This document shows positions 23,577-33,821 of a stretch of 64,000 bases of DNA, piece after piece (position 1 is the stretch's first letter; each line of letters starts with the position of its first letter). The notes under the pieces are model-generated. The model saw only the letters and a program-made list of their open reading frames with translations. It was not told the origin of the DNA and ran no database searches. A program made the position numbers and the translations under genes. Origin of the DNA: Haliclystus octoradiatus (Eukaryota > Cnidaria > Staurozoa > Stauromedusae > Haliclystidae); NCBI GenBank assembly GCA_916610825.1, contig OU744453.1, positions 15,751,807 to 15,815,806 on the forward strand, given 5' to 3'.

Positions 23577-24206
23577 CAGTGAGCGAACAAGGAACTGACT
23601 TCAGTATACACCTAAGTCAAGATGAGTTATGAATGTGGTGAAAAAATTCATCACATGAAAAAAACATCTGTGCCATACCAGGGTGCTCAAACTACCGAAG
23701 TAGTGGGCAATGCATAATGCAAATAGTATAGACACATCCCGAGTCGAGAGTGCTCAAAATTGCGCTTGCGCAATTGAGACATACATAATAATAATGATAA
23801 TAATAATAATAATAATAATAATGATAATATTATACACTTATTGTATGGCAGCGAGGGAGATAAAACTCACTATTTCCCGAGTCAGTCATTCATTAAGTGC
23901 TTTAGCATATTACGACCTATGGTATTTAACTAGACAATGATGACGCAACCAATAGTAATGATTTATTTTAATTATTCATAGTAGGCCTACAGAACACGCT
24001 GCAACTCACAGCAATAACAATAACACATAAAAGAATTAAGAGGAAAGCATAATTAAAACTTTTCGCATTATTGAGCTTAAGGAGTAAAGATGGCTCTAAA
24101 GAAACACTAAATCTAGTATAGCGTTTGCAATTTCAATTCACTGAAAATGAGAATGACAAATCTTAATATAAAGCTAATGTAACTACATATTTTGATATCA
24201 ATTTAT

Positions 24207-24932
24207 TAAGGATGAGACGATAATGAAATTTGCCGATGTTCGATGCCGATTAGTTAACCGCCGATTAGTCATAACAATCGGTCGATTAATCGGTTTTTGC
24301 CGATTGTTTCCAATACAACAAATCAAATTTCAAAACAAAAGAACAGGAGAAAACACATGATGACCGTAGATGTAAATCATGAGTTTATAATATGAAATTA
24401 CATTTTATATGCAAGTCTGCAATTAGCTGAATTAAACAAGAAATATCGTTATGTTTTTTCAAATTGATGATAGCAAAAGTTTGCCTGTCCACACAACGAA
24501 GCGGGCAACGTTAAACGAATGGACTTCAACTATTTTAAAACTGTTTCCTGCAAAGTAGAACCTGACGGCCGCTTTTTCATTGTCAATAAAATTATTCATT
24601 CGACCACTTTATAACAATAGAAGGTGTCAAGTGGCATGACAAATCATTCGAACGTTTTGAATAGGTTTTGAATTACAAAACGATGTAAACAAAACAGAGC
24701 GACTGCACTGAGCGATATAAACTTTTAATTAAGTTTAAGATGACATCAAAACATTAAATTAATAAATTTTCGAATAAAGAAATTTTTGTATTGAATTTCA
24801 TTGTCTGAAAACAATCGGTTCAACGATTGACAAAGTGGTTGATTTGCCGATGCCGATTATTTTCCGAATAGTAAAAATTGGCGCTGATTATCGGCAAATC
24901 CGATTGTTTTCAGAACAATCGTCTCATCCCTA
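24207..24932. mobile_element. Non-autonomous hAT element, 726 bp (sister of 20283)
   Basis: Ends TAAGGATGAGACGATAATG and the complement TAGGGATGAGACGATTGTTC, flanked by perfect 8-bp CAATTTAT (24199-24206, 24933-24940). Shares long blocks with 20283-21182 (GCCGATTAGTTAACCGCCG-like) but is internally shorter. No transposase. Confidence 0.88.
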
Positions 24933-25133
24933 CAATTTATCAAATTGAAACCTTGGTTATAGTTTTATTCACATCTAAGCTTTTATTTGCAACAGCAGCC
25001 TATACCGTCTGGATAAAAATATACATATTTTGATTGTGCAATATCTAATGTAAGCTATCTATCTGAGCATCGAATACATTGCAGGCCTACAACTTGCGTT
25101 GGATCATTTGAATCAGAAATGGCGGCAGTATGG

Positions 25134-25340
25134 TTAAAGGGGCAAAATTGACCGGCGACCGCTGCGAGCACAAGTTGAATTTATGCTTAGCGTAATTCAA
25201 CCGTCTCGCTTTGAAACAATTGTTATACACAGGCCTAACTTGTAATAAAATTCATGTCAACAATGAACATTGTGTTATAACAATAAGCGTGCACGTGATC
25301 CTAAGTGCGAAGCGCCTGCCGGTCATTTTTGCTCCTTTAA
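25134..25340. mobile_element. 207-bp MITE with TTAA ends, copy 1
   Basis: TTAA, then AGGGGCAAAATTGACCGGC, and at the other end GCCGGTCATTTTTGCTCC then TTAA. TTAA duplication suggests piggyBac-type mobilisation. A 207-bp copy in the opposite orientation lies at 54428-54634. Confidence 0.82.
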
Positions 25341-25344
25341 TCAA

Positions 25345-26545
25345 ACTTGACCCATTTGGTCAATCATTGGCAATTTTCACACCTTTTCCAAAAGTTTGAG
25401 GTGTCATAAAAATGTTACTGTTTGAAATTTTGATGTCAAATTTGGAAATTCAAAGTTTAAAATCGATCGTGAAAGTGAATAATGTTTAAAAACTATAGAA
25501 AAAGGAAAAGTACATGTTAAGCCTTATCTCAGGCTACCAAATAAAATTCACTTTTGTAGTAATTAATAATCTGACATCTGAATTAATATCGGGTAACAAA
25601 GTCTAACACTTCTTAAAAAATTTAAAAGTGACCTTGTTGTTGTTTGTCATAAAGATGGATCCAATCACTTTTTTCTCTGCAAGATTTGATGTAGAATACC
25701 CCCTTTGGTCGCACTTTACACCAACAAGGAAATTCCAGATTGAAATAAAATTAAGTCATTGTAATTTTCAGACTCAAATGCATGTTGTATTAAATTATAG
25801 TTTCTAAGGTGATTTCCACTTTAACTAGTTACAAAAGAACAATAATGGTAACTGTCTTTCGTGATTGATTAGATCATGTGTGAACTATGCTTGCCAGGGC
25901 AGGCAATTATATTTCTCTTCTCCTCCAGCATTACTTCCATTTTCTCACTGTCTTGTTAAACAAATCTGTCTGCGGATATGATATAATGGCGGATATAACT
26001 ATCTATAACTACTGTAATAAGAATTACTGATAGAACTCAAACTGACAGTATAAGTTTCAAACTAACAATCAATTGAGTTATAAAAACAGCCTATAGTTCC
26101 ATTTATTTTTTTCAGATAATTGGATTCTTGGCCTTTGCCTATACAGTGTTGAACTGTTCATGATTGATTGTTTCTCACTCTTTCCAGTTAAAATTTTTTT
26201 TTGATCTAATGCTTAGGCAACTGGCATATCTTTCCAAAACCATAGGTCGGTCTTGTTTGCTGGAGGTGTGACACTTTCTTATACACATCAACTTTAATGA
26301 AAATATTGCGTCTGAATAATTTATTTGAGTGTGATGTATATTAAGTAGAATAATTGAAGTCAATGGAATAATATCAGTGCTTTGCAACTAGACCTACAGA
26401 GTCATATGTTCAGTCCCAGGTAGAAGAACTAATTGTTTTAGTCAGGCAGGGCATACGGCCATAAAATACGAACATGCTTCAAAATGCTAATCAATTAATC
26501 TCAGTAAAAATACTTTAAACTTATTTGTAGATAAACACGAAATGT
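25345..26545. other. Gene-free stretch with a decayed TIR relative
   Basis: Bases about 25630-25830 resemble the TIR of the 7016-9045 element (GATGGATCCAATCACTTTTT, then TTTCCACTTTAACTAG) but are heavily diverged. The rest shows no gene or clear repeat. Confidence 0.4.
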
Positions 26546-26550
26546 AGATA

Positions 26551-26727
26551 CAGTCAAACCTCTTATACCTGTCACCTCTGTAAAGTGGCCACCTTTCTAT
26601 AGTGGTCACTCTTTTAATGTCTAAATTAGTACTTTCTATTTAATCAAACCTGTATATAAAGACCACCTGTCTATAGTGATAAATTTGTATTCCTCTCGTA
26701 GCTGGCTGTTATATGCAAGTTTCACTG
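26551..26727. mobile_element. Pogo-like MITE, copy 4
   Basis: CAGTCAAACCTCTTATACC after TA, ending AAGTTTCACTG before TA. Ends 56 nt before the terminal exon at 26784, so it occupies the branch-point side of that intron. Confidence 0.8.
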
Positions 26728-26783
26728 TAGTTAATATCCCCTACTTCACATTAGATTATTTGTGGTTTTATTTGTCTTTACAG

Positions 26784-29362
26784 TTGATGTCTCAAAAGTT
26801 TGTCCTTCTGCAAGTCATAAGATGCTTTCCGGCTATAGAGATATAATTCGAAAAGATTCAGCGGCAGACTATGTTCACATTGTTGATGAAGAAACGGCAA
26901 ACAATGCTGCCCGATCAATATTTAATGCAATCAAATTCGAAACAACAACAAATCAATCAAGTTCAACTGCAGCAAATATCGATTGTTTGAAAAAAGTAAA
27001 TCATATGAAGAGTAAGGAAGAAGAGAATCAGAACATAACTCTAAACTCAACCAATCAGAAACCTGAAAATGGAGATATTCAACCTACTAAACCTGAGAAT
27101 AGAAATATTCAACCTACGAAACCTGAAAATGGAGATATTCAACCTACTAAACCTGAGAATAGAAATATTCAACCTACGAAACCTGAAAATGGAGATATTC
27201 AACTTACCAAACCTGAAAATGGAAATAGTCGTCCTCCAAAGCGCAAAATTGAGGTCGCAATCAAACCAGAAGAAGTGAAGAAGCCTCGTACGGATTTGCC
27301 ATTAATACCTGCTGAAGTTGGTGATGGAATTAATTTTGAAATCAGCAATCCAGGTTCATCGAAAGAGCATGTTACAACTGTATTACCCAAGCGTTCCCGT
27401 ACGCGTCAATCCAAATCCAATCCTTTGGAAAATATATCTACTACTAAAGCAAAACAAAACAGATCAGACGATAGGCAGGCTAAAAGTGAAACGCCTGCCA
27501 AAACTGTTAATGACTTGTCCAAAAGTTCTAAATACTTGACCAAATCAGTAGGTAAGCAGCCTAAAAGTGAAACATATGCAAAAGCTCTTAATGAATTATC
27601 AAAAAGTCCTAAACTCTTGACTAAATCAGATGTTAAGAAGTCCGTTAAAAATGAAACTCCTGCCAAAACCATTAACGAATTGTCCAAAGGTTCTAAACTC
27701 TTCACCATCAGCAAAGAAGGAAAGAATCGTCTCAAGCGTGCCTTCCAAGGAATTCTGGCTCCAAAGAACTTGACTATCAAATGCCAAGATATTGGCAAAA
27801 CATTAGAAAGGATACCACTGGAAGAGATTGTCGATCATGGAGTTCCTTCCCGTAAAAAGTTTAGAAGTACTTTGAGATGTGATTCTGTCTCAGGATTATC
27901 TTCAAAGTCACCGGTTAAGAAAGATAATGTTGATATGAAGAAAGACAATGTTGATATAGAAACATCTACACCTGAAAGACCGTTAACAAACAAGAAGGTG
28001 CCAATAGATCCGTCAAAACTTGTTTTTGATACTGAAAAGTTAAAGAAATTTAACTCAGTTGTGTCGAAATGCAAAGGGTTGAAGTCAATGACATCGGCAT
28101 CTAGTTCTTCAAATACTGCACGAGGCAAACTTTTTACCATTGCTACAAGTGTAAGTAACACTGGTTGTGAATCAAATAGTAGGAATGAACAACACAAAGC
28201 AGAAAATTCATCATCAAAGTGCGATTCCAGTCATGATGTACCTAGGTGTAAGGATCATGCTTACTGTAACAACAAGCGACTAACAAGTTTTATGAAGGAA
28301 AGAAGTACAGCTTTACAAGAGTTGAAAAGGCTAAGTGGTGATGTAGCACAAAGCAAAAGAAAGATAATGAAACAACCAATTCCTAAAATTCAATCAAAAC
28401 GTGATAACCCTGTCACATCCAATAGAGCTGTTGCTTCTACACATTCAAAATCTTCTGCAGCATCACCTACTACGTCCAACACTCAAAATTATACATTTCA
28501 TCATAATGGCCCCAAACAGAGTAACTCCCAATTAGTTATCCAAAGACCTCTTGCTAAGCTAACTCCAAAACTCCCGATTTCTAGGGTAACAACTAACCAG
28601 CTGACAACTGTTACTACCCAACGTATTGCATCTGCATATAATGCTAATGCCTTGAACAACGACATGATTAGCAAAATGATGGTTGTTGGAAACTCTTTCA
28701 TATTTCCTAGACCTAATCCAACAAATTCTCTGTTGCATCCGACGCTGGGGAACATTTCTACTACCGCTCAGGCAAGTACAGGATTATCCAGTCCTTCTAA
28801 TACAACAGTTGCACACCCGATGGTCACATGTGCTCCACCATCCAGTAGCATCACAAATGCAGCTACAATATTAAAGCCTGGTAATGTGATACCAACATTG
28901 GTACCCCTAAGTTCAAATCCACAGCTACTGACCAAACCAAATACTCATTTCTATGTGAAAAGCAAAGACGGTTTATATATTAGAGTTGCGAATCCTTCCT
29001 TTCGTCCGAATTTCACGCAACAAGTTTTGCAAGCGAAACAAACAGACTCTGCAGACATGTCATTTCCCAGAATTGTAAGCGTCCAATCCATTCAAAAGTC
29101 TGGGGCAAAAGTCAGATCAGTTCCTCTTAGTATTAAAACCCATATTCCTACACATCATACTGTTAAAAATCCTATTACCGCGGAAATACGCAAAGTTGAT
29201 GTACCAACCCCAATCCAAACTACGTCCTGGAAATCGAAACATCAAAAATTTGATTTTATCCCTATGCGGAACAGTACACGAATGAAATGTATGATTGGTC
29301 TCGATTTTGCTGTGACAAGATTACTAGAATATAATGAAAATCCAGCACTAGATATTACCTGA
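26784..29362 (+). CDS. Terminal exon of a large unrecognised basic, Ser/Thr/Lys-rich protein
   Basis: A single open frame of about 860 codons starts at a good acceptor (TTTGTCTTTACAG|TTGATG) and ends in TGA; the first in-frame Met after the acceptor is at 26822 (MLSGYRDIIRKDSAADYVHI). After a conserved-looking N-terminal block come five to six 10-residue repeats of the type KPENGDIQPT (27057-27230, about 30 bp each, alternating in pairs), lysine-rich segments with nuclear-localisation-like KRKIE and KKPR, repeated SETPAKTxNELSK blocks, and Asn/Ser/Thr-rich C-terminal half. The end is KCMIGLDFAVTRLLEYNENP. I recognise no domain; composition suggests a disordered nuclear or chromosomal protein. 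Upstream exons are not established. Confidence 0.8.
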
Positions 29363-29521
29363 TGTATGTGGAATTTAATAATAGGACATACTTATGTAAT
29401 TTTAAACAATTAGCCTATCTTATAAAACCACAAAATTAAATTTTTTATATTACGTCGTTTTTGAAATTGTTTTGTTTCAATAACTTGCATGACAATTATT
29501 ATGTTATTTTCTTTCATTTTT

Positions 29522-29533
29522 AATAAATAAAAT
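29522..29533 (+). promoter_or_regulatory. Polyadenylation signal for the 26784-29362 gene
   Basis: Overlapping AATAAA hexamers lie 160 bp after the stop codon in AT-rich DNA, a plausible 3' UTR end. Confidence 0.5.
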
Positions 29534-29835
29534 ATTCCCCCAAATGTACAAATCAAATTTTTGATCGAAATGATAACATTAGATTTGCTAGTGCAAAACA
29601 CTTATAAATGCTATGGTTATTTTTTCTTCAATAATTTGAGAAATAGTATTTTCAATCAATACATATATATAGCCATTTGCTAAAGCTTGGGCCAAACGGA
29701 CGAACATTTTTATAAAACATCCACCGAGCATGAATGTTTGGTGTCATGTTTGTTCGTTTGGTAGGTTTACCGAACGTAAACGTTCTGTTCAATATTCGTC
29801 GTACAAATTTCTTTTCGATTCTTCTGGGTGTTCTT

Positions 29836-29915
29836 TAGTCTGCGTTACAGACCGCGATTCATTTACCAAAGAATAGGTGATTGAATGCATGAATTGCGGT
29901 CTGTAACGCAGGCTA
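29836..29915. mobile_element. 80-bp foldback mini-element
   Basis: TAGTCTGCGTTACAGACCGC and the inverted GCGGTCTGTAACGCAGGCTA enclose a short loop. Perfect-ended hairpin with no coding capacity; likely a minimal MITE. Confidence 0.55.
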
Positions 29916-30328
29916 GATGTTCTTCGGATGCAGCGGAATGTTGAAGACCGTCTCGGTTGACGGAAATTGTAATCCACGCAGACCTGACGACGTAATTGCC
30001 GCGGCTTTATCGCACATCCACAGTTTATTTTTGTCAGCCGCTAATACAAACATCCTGATGACGTATTATGAACGAAAAGTAACTTAGTAAACACTTGCAG
30101 CATAAATAATGAGTAAATAGTAACAATACAAGAACCGGCAAGAATTGCACACAAGTCAGACGCACTATTCACCACGGCACTATGTCCGAGAAAGCTGATA
30201 AACAGAAATGTATTTAAACTCAACCGGGTTGTTATGACATGATCGAAACCCTAAAGTCCTACCAATGTAAAAGTGCAATATCGGTCATTGTCAGAAATGA
30301 GATGTCCGCATTCGTGCATGCCTAATCA

Positions 30329-31185
30329 AGGGCCATTTACACTGCAGGAAAATAGGCACGGTACTCGTCAATTAACACATCAAAGGTGTGAAGGTGTCAA
30401 GTGTTTTTGAGCACGGGCCAAGCAAAAACACTGTCTAAACGGCTTTTTCAGACATTGAAAAGCGGCACCGTGCCTACTATTTTGATCGGGCCGAGATCAT
30501 TTCTCGAGGTAGTCTCGGCCCGCTTAAAAAGTGGGCACCGTGCCGTTTTGCAGTAATTATGACGTCATCGTAGAAGTTGCGTCTCTTTACAGTGGAATTC
30601 TGAGGTTTTCTAATAAAATCAGTAACAGACTAAAGATTACCAAAGCTAGATAAGCACATTGAGCATATTTTGTTACGTATTTCTTTTGAAAATTAATGAA
30701 GTTTCTGTAGTATAAAGTTTAATTATGCAAATTGTAACTACGAGTGCGGAGCGTAAATTTAGATGTGTCTTTTGTCACAGAAATACTGATCTGGCGTGGT
30801 AGTATGTTCAGGAGGTGAAAGACTAACCCAAATCTATTTGAATTTTGCTCAATGGAGATAGGAATGTAACAAAAATTTAAATATTATAATTGATGAAAAA
30901 CATAGTGATTTTCAGTTCAACGGAATCCTTACAAGTTATTTAACATAATTGAATCTCAATTTATCGAATTTCACCTGTAAAACCATTAAATAACGAGAAA
31001 CCTATAATTCAGTTTGTAAGTTTTCAATCTCGGCCCGCGTAAAAATAGGCACCGGCGATCTTGAAAAGAGGTGTTAATAAGCTGTGTAAACCCTGAAAAA
31101 AAACAGCACGGGCCGCATTCTTGTTAACACCTCGAGTGTTAATTGACGAGTACCGTGCCTTTTTTGCTGCAGTGTAAATGGCCCT
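30329..31185. mobile_element. 857-bp TIR element with TCA duplication
   Basis: Ends AGGGCCATTTACACTGCAG and its complement, flanked by TCA (30326-30328, 31186-31188). Subterminal inverted blocks contain GGCACGGTACTCGTCAATTA and CGGGCCGAG/CTCGGCCCG hairpins. 3-bp duplication and GGGCC ends suggest PIF/Harbinger or a relative. No transposase seen. Confidence 0.7.
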
Positions 31186-31530
31186 TCAGTGTTAAGTGTG
31201 ACTTATCGCTACCCAGTTCCGTACAGAATTTGTACTACAGTAAAAGGCAGAATATCGATGTATTATTGATGTATTTATCTTAAAATCAACCTAAATTTTA
31301 TAGGGAAAAGTCATAGGATATATTATATATGGCATTATGACTTGTATTTATACATTTCATTGGGCATTTTTTGTAAGAATAGTCCCCTTAATTCGAATTT
31401 TCCTTTGCTATAGTATTCGTAGCATGAATTTTGGTTTGATATTGTTCTTTGCTTGGATCAGTGTACAAGACGCGTGGTTACGAAATTCAAATTTCATTGA
31501 CTTTTCAGCCAAAAAGATAATAGCTGTTTA

Positions 31531-33508
31531 CAGGCGCGGATCCAGAGGGGTGCAAGTATGGCAAATGACACCCCTAAAGTTTTTAGTGAAATTTTAAGAG
31601 ACGTCATTATAAATAGCGTCATCGTTCGTTCTTCTGAATAAATATATTTTTATATTTTTATCAAACTTATCTTTCCTTTTTATCTTCTATTCGATCATTT
31701 TTAAGTATAAATTCTCAATATTTAATTTTCGTATTTATTTTGTAATAAATTATTGTAGATGATCGTAATGATCGCATTCGTATTGAATTTCGTTCAGAGT
31801 TATGATTTCTTCAGTAGTTGTATTAGATTACGTAATATACTGACGTGATTCAAGCGGTGTTGCGGTATGCTGCGGCAGTAGAAAAGATCCACAACAACCT
31901 CACGATTACAGTTTTGCGGTCGTAGAAAATCTATTGTTTATCATTCCGTCTATTGTTTCTGTTTCTCATTTTTTTAACAATTGACATACTCGTTGCCAGC
32001 GTGTTGCCAAGGAAAGAACAGGACTGCCATACTCATCCGGGAGCTATTTTGACCGCCTATCCCACTTCTTTTGTTCGTTCGAGTCACCGATTGGCGAATT
32101 GGTAGAAAAAATAACAATTGACACCCCCACGTGATAATTTTGACACACTAAATTTGAGGAAAATTTTGCCTGTATGTCAAGGTCGTAATTTTTAAAATAT
32201 GTTCGCAAAGCTGTTCGCAGAAGTTGCACGCCTTGATATCTGATTGGATAAATTCAAAGCAGCTTCATATGCAACTTCACGTGGCGCTTCTTTTAGCAAA
32301 TAGTTCTGCAGTTTTATTTAACGGTCTTTGTCTCGTGTGACTATCAGCATGGAAGCATCAGAACAAATTATAGCAACTCTACAAACCATGTTTATTTCAA
32401 TGGCCATGAAGAAAGATTTTATTTATTTTATGAACGCTTTCCTCGAATTATTACGAATTGATTGCCAATAATCATCAACGAGATATTTTTGAAAGATGGA
32501 TTTGGAAAGCCGATGGATCCACTTGCAGAAATATGTGCAAGAATTATATATGAAATTGTACAAACTTGTAGATAACTCGGAGAATGCAATGTGTAAGTAC
32601 CTCTGTTATATTAATATTGTTTATATACTCGTTCATATATGTCGCTTTTCAACCTGAACTCAAATGTGTCAAATTTTCCAAGGTCAACAGAAGATAAATA
32701 AATCTGAACCTTGCAAAAGCAACCATAGTACAGAGGGCTAAGTCAGATGAACCATTACAAACCCTCATTTTTGTTTGAAATAAATGTAATTGTAGTTTTT
32801 ATTTGATTTGATTTAATTTAATTTTCTAAGAATGAAATTCAAAATGAGTGTCTAAGTGTTCATAGAGCAATCAGCATGTCCCTATTTATATCTCTAGAAA
32901 TTGATTTAAATATAGCCCGACATCAAAATTAGTTTACCTAAAGTAGAAAGCAAAACAAGCCGGCCCCGCTGTTGACATAAAAAACGGGGGCAGTACGGGA
33001 AGCGCGATACTACAACTTCGAATCTAATATAATACTGTAATGGGTTTAGATTTTCGCTTAGAAAAATATTGTGGTTCTATATACCTTGCAAAAGTCGTTC
33101 CTGAAATAGAATATGAATTTAGCCTTGTCACCAATTTGAGGGATATTATACTAAACCCCTTTAATACGTGTACGTATTCATAGTAGGCCTAAGTTCATAT
33201 AAATATTCCTTAATTGTGGATTGCCATTTTTCAATATTGCAGATTGTACCTGAATTGTACAGTGGAGATTGAAGACTAGTTCTTGGTGAAGAGAAATTCG
33301 ATAAAATTATATAAATTTATTGCAAGATAGCCATTCCAATGTAACATTTATTGTAATTGTATGTTTATCATTATGTGATTCTTTGACTGACTCAAATCTT
33401 CTCGCTCAATCTTTCTTTGGTATACAAAATGGGCGTGGTCAACAATGGGTGTGGCAAGTGACGTAATTAATTTTGACCCCCATAAAATAATTCCTGGATC
33501 CGCGCCTG
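31531..33508. mobile_element. 1978-bp hAT-type element without transposase
   Basis: Ends CAGGCGCGGATCCAGAGG and the complement CAGGCGCGGATCCAGG, flanked by perfect 8-bp GCTGTTTA (31523-31530, 33509-33516). The interior has no hAT transposase or BED finger that I can see; only short ORFs. Confidence 0.87.
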
Positions 33509-33821
33509 GCTGTTTAAACTTGTTTATGACAAAGAAGGATCATAACTATATTCACAAAAACTAACAGTAACAATAGTTGCGTAAATCTATAATAATTAGT
33601 TCGAAATATTTGAAAATGTAGCGTTAATACTTTGAATTCCTTTTAATTTCATTCATCTAATATTTCACAGTATTTATATTACGCGCTTACTAACGCGCGA
33701 TTTAACGGAAGTTCTGAATTTGCGTTTAAGCCCAATTTGCATTCAAACGAATATTCGTTCAACTTCACAAGCGTAGAAATTCCATGGTCTACTGCAGATA
33801 TATATGTTCCTCATTTGATAA

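Larger units (their letters stand above)
23007..23786 (-). mobile_element. Retrozyme-like array: exactly three 260-bp units, each with a hammerhead ribozyme
   Basis: Three direct repeats of exactly 260 bp (23007-23266, 23267-23526, 23527-23786) differ by only a few bases and are bounded on both sides by AAT microsatellite. Each has one type I hammerhead motif on the minus strand at the unit boundary, so a minus-strand transcript would self-cleave into 260-nt RNAs. Units also share the palindrome TTGCGCATGCGCAA (one mutated in unit 3) and have no coding capacity. This matches the description of animal retrozymes: small non-autonomous tandem repeats with hammerheads that give circular RNAs. Confidence 0.85.

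Noticed and set aside
23190-23940. 60-76 residue frames repeated in the 260-bp array
   Set aside because: They arise because the units repeat; the frame has no conserved start context and the ribozyme lies on the other strand.
27199-28755. Open frames antisense or out of frame to the large terminal exon
   Set aside because: Shadows of the 860-codon frame, some created by its 30-bp repeats.
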